Shown in pieces: positions 1 to 8,900 of a stretch of DNA of 64,000 bases. The notes beneath the pieces were generated by a model, which saw only the letters and a list, made by a program, of their open reading frames with translations, was not told the DNA's origin and ran no database searches. How positions within the stretch are numbered: the stretch's first letter is position 1; the number at the start of each line of letters is the position of its first letter. This DNA comes from Bacteroidota bacterium (GTDB taxonomy: Bacteria; Bacteroidota; Bacteroidia; Bacteroidales; VadinHA17). Location of the stretch: positions 62,001 to 126,000 of the forward strand of contig JADFDS010000032.1 in assembly GCA_018262715.1 (NCBI GenBank), given 5' to 3'. Made by a program: the position numbers and the translations under genes.

Positions 1-81
1 GAAGGTGAGCCTGTCCTTGGCAAGCGCGCACAGTTCAAGGAGGTCATCGGCGTGGGTTTCACCTACAAGTTCATTAAATAG
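1..81 (+). CDS. C-terminal end of a putative outer-membrane beta-barrel protein (5' partial)
   Basis: The window opens inside a reading frame whose last 26 codons run to a TAG at 79-81. The tail ends GVGFTYKFIK, an alternating hydrophobic/polar pattern with an aromatic residue close to the C-terminus, as in the last strand of many outer-membrane barrels. Nothing else of the protein is visible, so the family cannot be named. The nitroreductase gene begins 24 bp downstream on the same strand. Confidence 0.5.
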   Translation, partial: EGEPVLGKRAQFKEVIGVGFTYKFIK

Positions 82-105
82 AATGTACTCATATTACGCG
101 ACAGC

Positions 106-747
106 ATGAAAAGCATAACACTTTTTGCAATTATGACGCTTATTACTGGAATCCTGACAGGGCAGGCGGTGCAGGACATCAAGCTGAATGCCCCTGACAT
201 GGAGAGAGGGCTTACAATCATGAAGGCATTTGAAAAGAGGGCTTCGGCCACCTCCTTCAGTTCCAGGGATCTCTCCCTGCAGGATCTCTCCGACCTGCTC
301 TGGGCATCAAACGGCATCAACAGGCCGGAAAGCGGCAAGCGCACGGCTCCCACTGCTGTCAATGCACAGGATGTTGACATTTATGTGCTGCTCAGGTCCG
401 GGGCTTACCTGTATGATCACAAGACTCATACTCTAAAGGGTATTGCTGCCGGTGACAACAGGAAGCTGGTTTCAGACAGGCAGACCACGTTTGCCAATGC
501 GCCGGTTATGCTTGTGCTGGTCTCTGACGTATCGCGCTTCAGGGGTGATGATGATGCCCGCAAGCTGAGCTGGGGTGCAATGGATGCAGGAATAGTCTCA
601 CAGAATGTCAGTCTCTTCTGTGCCGGGGCAGGGCTTGTTACCCGTCCGCGTGCATCGATGGACATTGAGGGGCTGAAGAAGCTGCTCCAGCTGAACGGCA
701 CCCAGCACCCGCTGCTCAACAATCCTGTGGGTTATCCCAACGAGTAG
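106..747 (+). CDS. Exported SagB/ThcOx-type nitroreductase family protein
   Basis: Predicted flavin (FMN) oxidoreductase of 213 residues, in the nitroreductase branch related to SagB/McbC dehydrogenases. Residues 1-20 form a hydrophobic signal peptide ending TGQ, so the mature protein should lie in the periplasm. Family signatures visible are the RAS segment at 45-47 (the usual RRSxR region), LSDLLWASNGI at 61-71, RTAPTAVNAQ at 79-88, and a C-terminus ending VGYPNE. The substrate is unknown. No peptide precursor or cyclodehydratase gene is nearby, so a RiPP-tailoring role is not supported. The start at 106 is the first ATG and gives the signal peptide. The gene lies 12 bp before upp and may be cotranscribed with it. 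Confidence 0.78.
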   Translation: MKSITLFAIMTLITGILTGQAVQDIKLNAPDMERGLTIMKAFEKRASATSFSSRDLSLQDLSDLLWASNGINRPESGKRTAPTAVNAQDVDIYVLLRSGAYLYDHKTHTLKGIAAGDNRKLVSDRQTTFANAPVMLVLVSDVSRFRGDDDARKLSWGAMDAGIVSQNVSLFCAGAGLVTRPRASMDIEGLKKLLQLNGTQHPLLNNPVGYPNE

Positions 748-759
748 CGGCTGCCCGGT

Positions 760-1380
760 ATGCTTAAGCTGATAAATCATCCCCTGATCACGCACAAGCT
801 GTCGCTTATCAGGAGGAAGGAGACGGGTACACGTGATTTCCGGCAGAACATCAGTGAGATAGCCGGGCTCATGGCGTATGAGATCACCAGGGACCTCCCG
901 CTCCGCGAGATAGTAATAGACACTCCCCTTTCATCATGCTCCACGGCTGAGCTTTCGAGAGAGATCATACTGGTGCCGGTGCTGCGTGCCGGTCTGGGAA
1001 TGGTTGACGGAATCACTGCCCTCATTACCACGGCGCGGGTAGGTCATATAGGGCTTGTCCGTGACCATGAGACGCTTGCACCTATGGAGTATTACGCCAA
1101 GTTCCCCGCTGACATTTCAGAAGCGGTTGTGATGGTTCTCGATCCCATGCTGGCAACCGGCGGAAGTGCAAGCGCAGCCATCAGCGCAGTGAAAAAAAGA
1201 GGAGCGGTGACCATCAGGCTGGTATGCATCGTGGGCGCCCCGGAAGGTGTGACCAGGGTCGAAAAGGATCACCCTGACGTGGATATTTACCTGGCAGCGC
1301 TTGACAGTCACCTGAATGAAAACGGGTATATCGTTCCCGGACTGGGTGATGCAGGAGACCGGCTATTCGGAACAGTTTAG
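760..1380 (+). CDS. upp: Uracil phosphoribosyltransferase
   Basis: Converts uracil and PRPP to UMP plus pyrophosphate in cytoplasmic pyrimidine salvage. The 206-residue product matches the usual family length of about 208. It carries the PRPP-binding loop [11 protein letters not shown] at 128-138 and the C-terminal uracil-binding motif [12 protein letters not shown] at 194-205. The ATG at 760 gives the expected short N-terminus (LINHPLI). The next gene, 39 bp downstream, encodes a nucleoside transporter, so uptake and salvage appear linked. Identification is secure from the motifs. Confidence 0.96.
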   Translation: MLKLINHPLITHKLSLIRRKETGTRDFRQNISEIAGLMAYEITRDLPLREIVIDTPLSSCSTAELSREIILVPVLRAGLGMVDGITALITTARVGHIGLVRDHETLAPMEYYAKFPADISEAVVMVLDPMLATGGSASAAISAVKKRGAVTIRLVCIVGAPEGVTRVEKDHPDVDIYLAALDSHLNENGYIVPGLGDAGDRLFGTV

Positions 1381-1385
1381 TTTAC

Positions 1386-1393
1386 TATATTCG
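1386..1393 (+). promoter_or_regulatory. Candidate -7 element upstream of the nucleoside transporter
   Basis: TATATTCG lies 26 bp before the ATG at 1420 and differs by one base from the Bacteroidota -7 consensus TAnnTTTG. The identical octamer with the same preceding AC precedes exbB at 10549. No clear -33 TTTG is visible, so this is a weak call. The transporter could also be read from an upstream promoter. Confidence 0.35.
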
Positions 1394-1419
1394 CAGATTC
1401 ACAGGAAAAAAACAGGATT

Positions 1420-2673
1420 ATGGGACTTAAGCGCCGGCTTATCATTATGAACTTCCTCCAGTTCTTTATCTGGGGGTCATGGCTCCTGACCATAGGAGCA
1501 TACTGGTTTCAGAACAAAAACTGGTCGGGGACCGATTTCGGAGCCATCTTTTCAACAATGGGGCTGGCCTCCCTTTTCATGCCGGCAATAGCGGGTATCA
1601 TAGCAGACAGGTGGATCAACGCGGAGAAGCTTTATGGTATTTTTCACATCGCAGGGGCAGTACTTCTCTCACTGATACCGGCAATTAACAATCCTGACAC
1701 CTTCTTCTGGGTGCTGCTCCTCACCATGATGTTCTACATGCCGACACTGGCCCTGGCGATAACGGTGGCCTACAGCTCGATGAAGAACAGCGGGATGGAT
1801 ATTATCAGGGATTATCCGCCAGTGAGGGTCTGGGGCACCATAGGTTTCATCGTGGCGCTGTGGGTGGTGAGCCTGCTGGGATTCGAAACCTCTGCGTTGC
1901 AGTTTTACGTGGCTGCTGCCGCTTCCCTCATACTTGGGCTTTACGCTTTTACCCTTCCAAAGTGTCCTCCGCTGGCAAAAGGTCATAAGAAGAAGCTTAT
2001 CGAGGAGCTCGGACTCAATGCATTCAAGCTTTTCAAGAGCACCAAGATGGCTCTCTTCTTCATTTTCGCAATGTTGCTGGGTGGTGCGCTGCAGCTCACC
2101 AATGCGTACGGAGACACTTTCCTGCATGATTTTGCAAAGATTCCTGCCTACAAGGATCTTCTTGCAGTGAAATACCCGGCCATAATTATGTCTGTGTCAC
2201 AGATATCGGAGACCCTTTTTATCCTGACCATTCCATTTTTCCTGAAGCGGTTCGGGATAAAGAAGGTTATGCTGATGAGCATGGTGGCATGGGTACTCCG
2301 TTTCGGGCTGTTCGGCGTTGGTAACCCGGCAGAAGGGCTCTGGATGATAATCCTATCGTGCATCATTTACGGGATGGCATTTGATTTCTTCAATATTTCC
2401 GGTTCGCTCTTCGTGGAAACCCAGAGCACTCCTGACATACGTGCAAGTGCCCAGGGACTTTTCATGATGATGACCAACGGTTTCGGGGCATTTCTTGGCA
2501 GCCGCATCAGCGGAATAGTGATTGACAAATACTTCATCCTGGAGGGCGGAGCATTTGACTGGAAGGGAATATGGTTTGCCTTTGCAGGATATGCGCTGGT
2601 GGTTGCGGTTCTGTTCGCCATATTCTTCAGGCACAAACATGTGCCGGAGGAGACAGCTTCCGTGAGTCACTGA
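1420..2673 (+). CDS. NupG-type nucleoside:H+ symporter (MFS)
   Basis: Inner-membrane transporter of 417 residues with about 12 hydrophobic helices, resembling the NupG/XapB nucleoside:proton symporters of the major facilitator superfamily. The N-terminal stretch LQFFIWGSWLLTIGAYW at 13-29 is characteristic of that family. Following upp by 39 bp suggests import of nucleosides for salvage. The start at 1420 follows an AGGA-containing leader. The last nine codons (PEETASVSH) lie inside the first copy of a degenerate tandem repeat that continues past the stop, so the extreme C-terminus may be recently altered. Exact nucleoside specificity cannot be read. Confidence 0.85.
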   Translation: MGLKRRLIIMNFLQFFIWGSWLLTIGAYWFQNKNWSGTDFGAIFSTMGLASLFMPAIAGIIADRWINAEKLYGIFHIAGAVLLSLIPAINNPDTFFWVLLLTMMFYMPTLALAITVAYSSMKNSGMDIIRDYPPVRVWGTIGFIVALWVVSLLGFETSALQFYVAAAASLILGLYAFTLPKCPPLAKGHKKKLIEELGLNAFKLFKSTKMALFFIFAMLLGGALQLTNAYGDTFLHDFAKIPAYKDLLAVKYPAIIMSVSQISETLFILTIPFFLKRFGIKKVMLMSMVAWVLRFGLFGVGNPAEGLWMIILSCIIYGMAFDFFNISGSLFVETQSTPDIRASAQGLFMMMTNGFGAFLGSRISGIVIDKYFILEGGAFDWKGIWFAFAGYALVVAVLFAIFFRHKHVPEETASVSH

Positions 2674-2806
2674 TTCTTTGTCCCGGAGGAGACAGCTACC
2701 ATGAGTCAGTGACGCTTTGCCCCTGAGCGGGCTGGCGCAGGCTTCCTTCGAGTCACTTATTCCATCCCCCTGAGCGGGCACGCACAGGTTTCCGGACAGC
2801 TGATGA
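2644..2806. repeat. Degenerate tandem repeat after the nucleoside transporter
   Basis: Two 39-bp units at 2644-2682 and 2683-2721 agree at 33 of 39 positions. Both begin CCGGAGGAGACAGCT and contain GAGTCA. Two further related 27-bp blocks beginning CCCCTGAGCGGGC lie at 2720-2746 and 2767-2793 and agree at 23 of 27. The element GAGTCACTnATTC recurs at 2750. The first unit contains the transporter stop codon, and the rest fills the 162-bp gap to the convergent zupT stop. It has no coding capacity of its own, and I see no terminator-like hairpin in it. Confidence 0.7.
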
Positions 2807-2835
2807 AGGCATGGAGAGGCTTCAGGCAGGTGTGA

Positions 2836-3732
2836 TTACCCGAGCAGGATCAGGCTGATACCAATCATTATCATCCCGCTTATCAAACCATAGATGGCAA
2901 CATGGTGTTTGCCATACTTGTGGGCGGCAGGGAGGAGTTCATCAAAGGAGATATATACCATAATACCGGCAACCATGGCAAATACATAGCCAAGGCTTAT
3001 GCCGGTATTGAAGAGCGTCAGGATGAAATATCCGGCCAGTGCGCCAATCGGTTCCGAGAATCCTGACAGAACTGACCATGCAAGCGCCTTCCTTCTTGAA
3101 CCGGTGGCATAATAGACGGGCACCGACACGGCGATACCCTCCGGAACATTATGAATGGCCACAGCCACTGCAATGCTGATGCCAACAGTCACATCAGACA
3201 TGGCTGACATGAATGTGGCAATCCCTTCGGGGAAATTATGGACGCCAATGGCAATGGCAGTGAATGTTCCGATCCGCATCAGCTTCCGGTCCCTGATGCT
3301 GTGGCCTCTGCGGTTCTGGTTCCCCGTGTCATGCCCGCCACGGTTCTGATTCTTTCTCCCCTGGCATTCCGGTTTATCCGGGTCGCGTGATTCGGGATGC
3401 ATCTGCTCTACCCTCTTCAGTTCATGGGGATTGCCCTCTGACGGCAGGATCTTGTCTATGGCTGCAGACAGGCCAATGCCTGCCACAAAGGCGATGAATG
3501 TCAGCCAGGCTGCAGTATTGGCGTCATAATTCTGCCTCATGATGTCGCCGGCTCCGGTAAGTATCTCAGTGAATGAGATGAAAATCATCACTCCTGCTGA
3601 GAATCCAAGGGAAAAAGCAAGAAATGTGGTCTTGGTACGTTTGGCAAAGAAAGCTATCAATCCGCCTATCCCGGTTGCAAGGCCGGCAAAGAGAGTGATT
3701 CCAAATGCAAAGAGGAGCCGGGAACTATCCAT
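2836..3732 (-). CDS. zupT: ZIP-family metal transporter (ZupT-like)
   Basis: Inner-membrane divalent metal (zinc and possibly iron or manganese) importer. Of its 298 residues, two stretches form the diagnostic ZIP metal-binding helices: HNFPEG at 165-170 and HNVPEGIAVS at 194-203. Eight transmembrane helices are plausible. Unlike the roughly 257-residue E. coli ZupT it has a hydrophilic loop at about 100-150 rich in N, R, G and H, with an internal near-duplication (NQNRGGHD and NQNRRGHS). This is the variable cytoplasmic loop of the family. The start at 3732 is the first ATG, and a good -7 box lies 33 bp upstream. The gene stands alone, divergent from the J-domain gene. Confidence 0.88.
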   Translation of the reverse strand: MDSSRLLFAFGITLFAGLATGIGGLIAFFAKRTKTTFLAFSLGFSAGVMIFISFTEILTGAGDIMRQNYDANTAAWLTFIAFVAGIGLSAAIDKILPSEGNPHELKRVEQMHPESRDPDKPECQGRKNQNRGGHDTGNQNRRGHSIRDRKLMRIGTFTAIAIGVHNFPEGIATFMSAMSDVTVGISIAVAVAIHNVPEGIAVSVPVYYATGSRRKALAWSVLSGFSEPIGALAGYFILTLFNTGISLGYVFAMVAGIMVYISFDELLPAAHKYGKHHVAIYGLISGMIMIGISLILLG

Positions 3733-3764
3733 CAGAAGGCGTTATTTAGATTGAGTTTAAATTG

Positions 3765-3772
3765 CAAAAGTA
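3765..3772 (-). promoter_or_regulatory. Candidate -7 element of zupT
   Basis: Read on the minus strand the octamer is TACTTTTG, an exact match to TAnnTTTG, 33 bp upstream of the zupT ATG. It is flanked by a 7-bp inverted repeat (CGTTATT at 3740-3746 and AATAACG at 3777-3783), which could be an operator or chance. Confidence 0.45.
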
Positions 3773-3849
3773 AAAGAATAACGGGAAAAACAACATGAGG
3801 GGTATTCCTGCTGATAAAAAAAGACCTTATTTTGATATTGCAATTAACG

Positions 3850-4446
3850 ATGAATCTCTGGGATTACTATAGGATACTCGGCGTTAAGCAGAATGCCACT
3901 GATGATGAGATAAGAAAGGCGTACAGGAAGAAGGCAATGGAGTACCATCCTGACCGGAACAGTTCACCTGATTCCCAGGAGATGTTTATCCGCATAACCG
4001 AGGCCTATGAGTACCTGATATCTCATCCCTACCGGCGGAATATCACCGAGGAGGAGGTGAGGCGCAATTACCAGGCATGGATTGATTACCGGAGAGAGGA
4101 GGCGCGCAAACGTGCAGAGGCTTATGCCAGAGCCTCATTTGCAGAGTTCCGGAAAAGCCCGATTTACAAAAGTACGACAGTCATTGACGGCACCATTGTC
4201 TTCCTGGGGCTCATTCTGGCAACAATGGTCATATTCACAACGATCTACGGCTACATTTATCGAATGAAAGTAGCCGATTCTCCAAAGGAGGAACCCTCAA
4301 TAACGCTGGCCGCCGTATCACTGATCATAGGCATTTCGTATATGATCATTTCCGTAATATACCTGAGTGCATGGATTGCCCAGCAAAAGAAGAAAAGGAG
4401 AATATCTGAAGATGGAGCACAGAAAGAAGATAAGGAATCCGTTTGA
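3850..4446 (+). CDS. Membrane-anchored J-domain protein
   Basis: A 198-residue protein starting with a J-domain (about residues 3-65) that contains the essential HPD tripeptide at 33-35, so it should stimulate an Hsp70 (DnaK) ATPase. The classical zinc-finger and substrate-binding regions of DnaJ are absent. Residues 65-105 are a charged, probably helical linker. Two hydrophobic helices follow at about 112-135 and 152-176, with a lysine/arginine-rich tail, suggesting an inner-membrane co-chaperone. A TTG at 3832 is in frame, but the ATG at 3850 gives the standard J-domain start ([10 protein letters not shown]). The 3' end overlaps the next gene by 35 bp. Client proteins are unknown. Confidence 0.85.
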   Translation: MNLWDYYRILGVKQNATDDEIRKAYRKKAMEYHPDRNSSPDSQEMFIRITEAYEYLISHPYRRNITEEEVRRNYQAWIDYRREEARKRAEAYARASFAEFRKSPIYKSTTVIDGTIVFLGLILATMVIFTTIYGYIYRMKVADSPKEEPSITLAAVSLIIGISYMIISVIYLSAWIAQQKKKRRISEDGAQKEDKESV

Positions 4447-4924
4447 TGCTGACCAGAACATGTGTTTCGGATGCGGTCCGAAAAATCATGTCGGGCTGAA
4501 GCTGTTGTTTGAGGAGGATGATGAGAAGGTATATGCATCATGGGTGCCGGACAGGCAATTCCAGGGTTACATCAATGTGCTGCACGGAGGCATCATTGCC
4601 ACCCTTCTCGATGAGGTCAGCGCCTGGTGTGTCTATCTGAAGGCCTGTACCTCCGGCGTCACCTCTTCAATGACGGTCAGGTATCTCAGGCCGGTACATA
4701 TCAGCAAAGGCACTGTCACCATTGAGGCGATGATAACGAAGAAGGGAGAAAAGAATGCGCTGATCTCAGCAGCGCTGCACGACGGTGAAGGGAAGCTATG
4801 TGCTGAGGCTGAGCTGGACTATTTCATTTACCCTGAGAAGATTGCCCGTGACCGGTACCACTATCCGGGCAGGGAGGCATTCATGTATCAATCCGTGCCA
4901 CCGGGATCACCGAGTGGTCAGTGA
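4412..4924 (+). CDS. Hotdog-fold acyl-CoA thioesterase (PaaI-like)
   Basis: Predicted small cytoplasmic thioesterase of 170 residues in the PaaI/4HBT hotdog superfamily. The N-terminal [12 protein letters not shown] at 18-29 is typical of the family. [11 protein letters not shown] at 58-68 is the central hotdog helix with the catalytic-region HGG and acidic pair. The ATG at 4412 is preferred over an upstream in-frame ATG at 4367 because AAGGAG lies 11 bp before it and the family N-terminus then begins naturally. It overlaps the J-domain gene by 35 bp at its 5' end and the convergent tsaD by 44 bp at its 3' end. The acyl substrate is not predictable. Confidence 0.82.
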   Translation: MEHRKKIRNPFDADQNMCFGCGPKNHVGLKLLFEEDDEKVYASWVPDRQFQGYINVLHGGIIATLLDEVSAWCVYLKACTSGVTSSMTVRYLRPVHISKGTVTIEAMITKKGEKNALISAALHDGEGKLCAEAELDYFIYPEKIARDRYHYPGREAFMYQSVPPGSPSGQ

Positions 4925-5906
4925 ATTCTGCCCTCAGGTACTTGTAGTACCCTGTAATACCGATCATTGCGGCGTTATCTGTAGTATACCTGAATTCAGG
5001 GAGGAAAAGGTTCCAGCCCCTTTTTTCAGCCTCCCGTGTTGCTGCACGTCTCAGGCCGCCATTGGCAGAGACCCCTCCGGCAATTCCGATCTCCCTGATG
5101 CCGGTCTCCCTGGAAGCCCTCACCAGCTTGCCAATGAGGATCTCGATAATGGTCCTCTGCAGTGAGGCCGCAAGGTCATTGAGGTTCTTCCCGATGAAAC
5201 CGGGGTCCTCTGCCACCCTGTCACGCAGGAAATACAGAAAACTTGTCTTCAGTCCGGAAAAACTGAAATTAAGTCCCTGTATCCGCGGTTTTGCGAAGCG
5301 GAATGCGTCAGGGTTACCAACGGATGCAAGCCGGTCTATCACCGGTCCGCCCGGGTAAGGGAGTCCCATCACCTTGGCGCATTTGTCAAATGCCTCGCCT
5401 GCTGCATCATCGATGGTATTGCCGATAAGTTCCATGACCAGATGGTCGCGTATGACGATCAGCTGAGTATGGCCGCCTGACACCAGGAGGCACAGGAACG
5501 GGAATTGCGGGATACGGTTTTCCTTTCCGTGTTCCATGGCGAAGTGAGACATGACGTGTGCCTGGAGGTGATTAACAGCAATGAGGGGGATGTTTCGCGC
5601 CAGCGCAAAACCTTTGGCAAATGATGTTCCGACGAGGAGTGAACCGAGCAATCCGGGTCCCTGTGTGAAGGCTACTGCGCTTACCTCATCAGCTCTTTTC
5701 CCTGCCCGGGCAAGCGCCTGGTCAACCACAGGTACTATGTTTGCCTGGTGGGCTCTTGAGGCAAGTTCGGGCACCACCCCCCCATAGGCCTTGTGTACAT
5801 CCTGGTTGGCGATCAGGTTTGAAAGCACGAATCCGTCGCAGATCACCGCGGCGGATGTGTCGTCGCAGGATGATTCTATCGCGAGGATCGTAATTTGTGG
5901 TGCCAT
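4881..5906 (-). CDS. tsaD: tRNA N6-adenosine threonylcarbamoyltransferase TsaD
   Basis: Transfers the threonylcarbamoyl group to A37 of ANN-decoding tRNAs (t6A), working with TsaB and TsaE, which are not in this window. The 341-residue product has the metal-binding HxxxH (H113 and H117), the phosphate-binding VSGGHTQL at 142-149 and the DDAAGEAFDK segment at 166-175. The frame continues upstream, but MAPQITILAIESSCDDTS is the standard family N-terminus, so the start is placed at 5906. Its last 44 bp overlap the convergent thioesterase gene. It is divergent from tamB with 52 bp between the starts. Confidence 0.96.
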   Translation of the reverse strand: MAPQITILAIESSCDDTSAAVICDGFVLSNLIANQDVHKAYGGVVPELASRAHQANIVPVVDQALARAGKRADEVSAVAFTQGPGLLGSLLVGTSFAKGFALARNIPLIAVNHLQAHVMSHFAMEHGKENRIPQFPFLCLLVSGGHTQLIVIRDHLVMELIGNTIDDAAGEAFDKCAKVMGLPYPGGPVIDRLASVGNPDAFRFAKPRIQGLNFSFSGLKTSFLYFLRDRVAEDPGFIGKNLNDLAASLQRTIIEILIGKLVRASRETGIREIGIAGGVSANGGLRRAATREAEKRGWNLFLPEFRYTTDNAAMIGITGYYKYLRAEFTDHSVIPVARIDT

Positions 5907-5926
5907 TTTTGTATCACTCTTTTTTA

Positions 5927-5934
5927 TAACTTCG
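5927..5934 (+). promoter_or_regulatory. Candidate -7 element of tamB
   Basis: TAACTTCG lies 25 bp before the tamB ATG, directly after a T-rich tract. It matches the Bacteroidota TAnnTTTG element at all but one position. The same octamer precedes purA at 23913. Confidence 0.35.
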
Positions 5935-5958
5935 CCAGCGGCGGGAATCACTTTGTGA

Positions 5959-8900
5959 ATGGCCAAAATTATTAAAAAAATCGTCAGAGTCCTTCTCATC
6001 ATAGCAGCAGTGCTGGTTGTGGTGCCCCTGATTCTCTTCCTGCTTCTTCAGGCGCCGCGGATTCAGACCTGGACGGTAAGCAAAGTGACGAATGCAGTCT
6101 CCGGGAAAACAGGGGCTGAGATCTCGATAGGCAGGGTTTCCTACTCACTGTGGCATGAGATTGTGCTTGATGATGTGCTGTTCAGGGACCTGAACGGCGA
6201 CACCATCGTTGCAGCCCGTAAGGTTGATCTGAGGCTGCGTGAGATCAGACCGTCACACAGGATTTTTAAATTCGGAACAATTGACGTTCACGAGCCTGAT
6301 TTCAGGATGATCAAGGACACTGCCGGGGTCATGAATCTGACAGCCTACCTCAGGTCATTGAAGAGTGACCGGGAGCGTGACAGCACAGGGGGCATCGACA
6401 TACGTTTTGCTGACATTGACGTGCTCAACGGATCCTTTACACTGGCTGACATGTCTGATACGATCGGGGTTGTCGCGGGCAGTGTCAACTACATGAACAT
6501 GCACATCAGACACATCACCGGAAAAGTAAGGGATCTCAGGATAATACCCGATTCTGTAAGCATGGTGATAAGAGGGCTGGCGTTTCATGAAGCCGGCGGA
6601 TTTGTAAGCAGGAGTCTTGATATGAACATGGCTGTGACAGAGAGCAGCCTCTATTTCAGGGATATTGACCTGCTCACTGACTCATCCGCCATTTCTGCTG
6701 AAAAGATCCTGCTAATGCCCCGTGAAGAGGACTCATGGAAGGATTTCATCAATGATGTAAGGATTGACTTCCTGTTCAATAATTCCATCGTAAATACCTC
6801 CGACATCTCGTATTTTGTCAGGCCCCTTGCGGGGATCAGTGAGGAAGTCAGCTTCTCGGGCAGGGTGGCCGGTACCGTTGCAGAGCTGAAAGGGAAGAAT
6901 ATCAGGATTGACTATGAGGCCTCCACCAGGCTGAGGTTCGATTTTGACATATCCGGACTGCCTGAGATAAACGACAGTTATCTGTTCATCAGTTTCACCG
7001 ACATGAAAACCCGTGCCGCGGATATCGAACGGTTCACGGTGCCGGGAAGGAAGCCTCTCAGGCTGCCTGAAGTTGCTCATGACCTGGGGCTGGTCACATA
7101 CAAGGGAAGCTTTACAGGATTCACCACAGATTTTGTATCCTTCGGCAGGATCACCACCGAAAGGGGTACGTTTGACACAGACCTCTCACTTAAGCCTGAC
7201 GGGCGAAACACCTTCGGATTCAGGGGTTCTCTCAGAACCAGGGCTGTAGATCTCGGGTACATGGCAAAGAACAGTGAGATGTTCGGCGGGCTGTGGATGC
7301 ATGCAGAGGTTGACGGAACAATGAAGTCATTCCGCCATCTCTCAGCAAACATCAACGGGGTGATAGACAGCGTCGAGGTAAACAAATACCTGTACAGGAA
7401 CATCAGCGTCTCAGGGACCTATGCCGACAGGATCTGGGACGGCAGTGTTGAGGTGAATGAACCAAATATTGAGATGAGCCTTCTCGGCAGGTTTGATCTT
7501 GAAAAGAGCCAGCCGGAGTTTGACTTCACCATGAACCTTGCCGATGCTGACCTGCACACTCTCAACCTTGTAAAAAAAGATTCAGTCTTCAGGGCAACTG
7601 CGCTTGTCACTGCCAATTTCAGGGGCAACTCAACGGAAAACCTGGAAGGAGACCTGAGGCTCATCAACTCGACTCTTGAAAACTCAAACGGGAAGCTCAA
7701 CATATATGACTTCCTTGTCAGTTCCGAAATCGTCAGCGGTGAACCTGTCCTGAGGCTCAGGTCAGATTTTGCCGACGCTGATGTGAGAGGGCAGTACTCC
7801 GTTGATGCCATAAAAAGTAGCGTCTCAGAGATAATGGCGGGCCTTTTCCCTTCGAGGTTCAATAAGCCGGTAGCAAAGAAAGGTGAGTCAACACCTGAAG
7901 CTATGTTCTCCCTGGATGCCAGGATCAAGAGGATTGACAGGCTGAATGAGTTTTTAGGGACTGGCCTTGGTATCTCGGAAGGGACGCATGTCACAGGTCA
8001 CTTCTGGTCAGACCGCCCTGAGGTTATAGCAGGGATTAAGGCAGATGCCGTAACATACATGGGTATAAGAATGGGCCGGCTGAATATGACAGGTTCGTTA
8101 AAGGATGGCAGCCTGAAGCTGGACATGACTGCAGATACAGTGATGCTGCCTGACAAATCCGAGCTGGGGAATTTTGCCCTCGGCGCCACAAGCTGCAATG
8201 ACACAACTGACCTGGGCATGAACTGGGACAATCATGACAACGGGCGTACGCTGGGAGAGGTCAAGGCCAGGGGATTTTTCAGTCATGGTGTCGGCAATTT
8301 GCCGTCACTGACGGTTGCGGTGCTTCCTACCGGCCTGACTGTCAACAGTTCACAGTGGAATATCAGTCCTGCCAGGATCGTAATTGACTCCGTCAGCACC
8401 TTCTTCGACAATATACTGGTAAGCAGCAGGACGAGATATTTCAGTCTCGGAGGCAGTCTCTCGAAAGACCCCGAGGAGAAGCTGACCCTGGCTTTCGAGG
8501 GGCTTAACATGTCATACCTGAACAACCTCCTCCGGGGAAAGCAGGATGAGACAGAGGAACCGACCCAGATGAAGTTTGAAGGAATTCTGAGCGGCAATCT
8601 CACCCTGTCAGATGTTTTTAATAACCTGCTTTTTGAGAGCAGGATAAATGTCACTGACTTCAGGCTGAATGACAACAACTATGGCCTGATGACCATAATC
8701 AGCGAATGGGATCCGAGGAGAAAGGTGGCAGTAATAAATGTGGGCAATGACTTTGCCGGGAGGAAGCTCATTGACGTCAGCGGTACCTATTCGCCGTCGG
8801 CGCGTGTGATTGACATTGCAGCATCGGCATTTGATCTCCCGCTTGACGTGTTAAATCCGTTTCTCAGTTCTTTTGCTTCGGATATCCGGGGTTTCGGAAC

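Noticed and set aside
106-747. RiPP biosynthesis locus suggested by the SagB-like protein
   Set aside because: No YcaO, precursor peptide or transporter is nearby, and the following genes are pyrimidine salvage.
2353-2781. Minus-strand open frame over the tandem repeat
   Set aside because: Most of it overlaps the nucleoside transporter gene in antisense, and its repeats merely mirror the DNA repeats.
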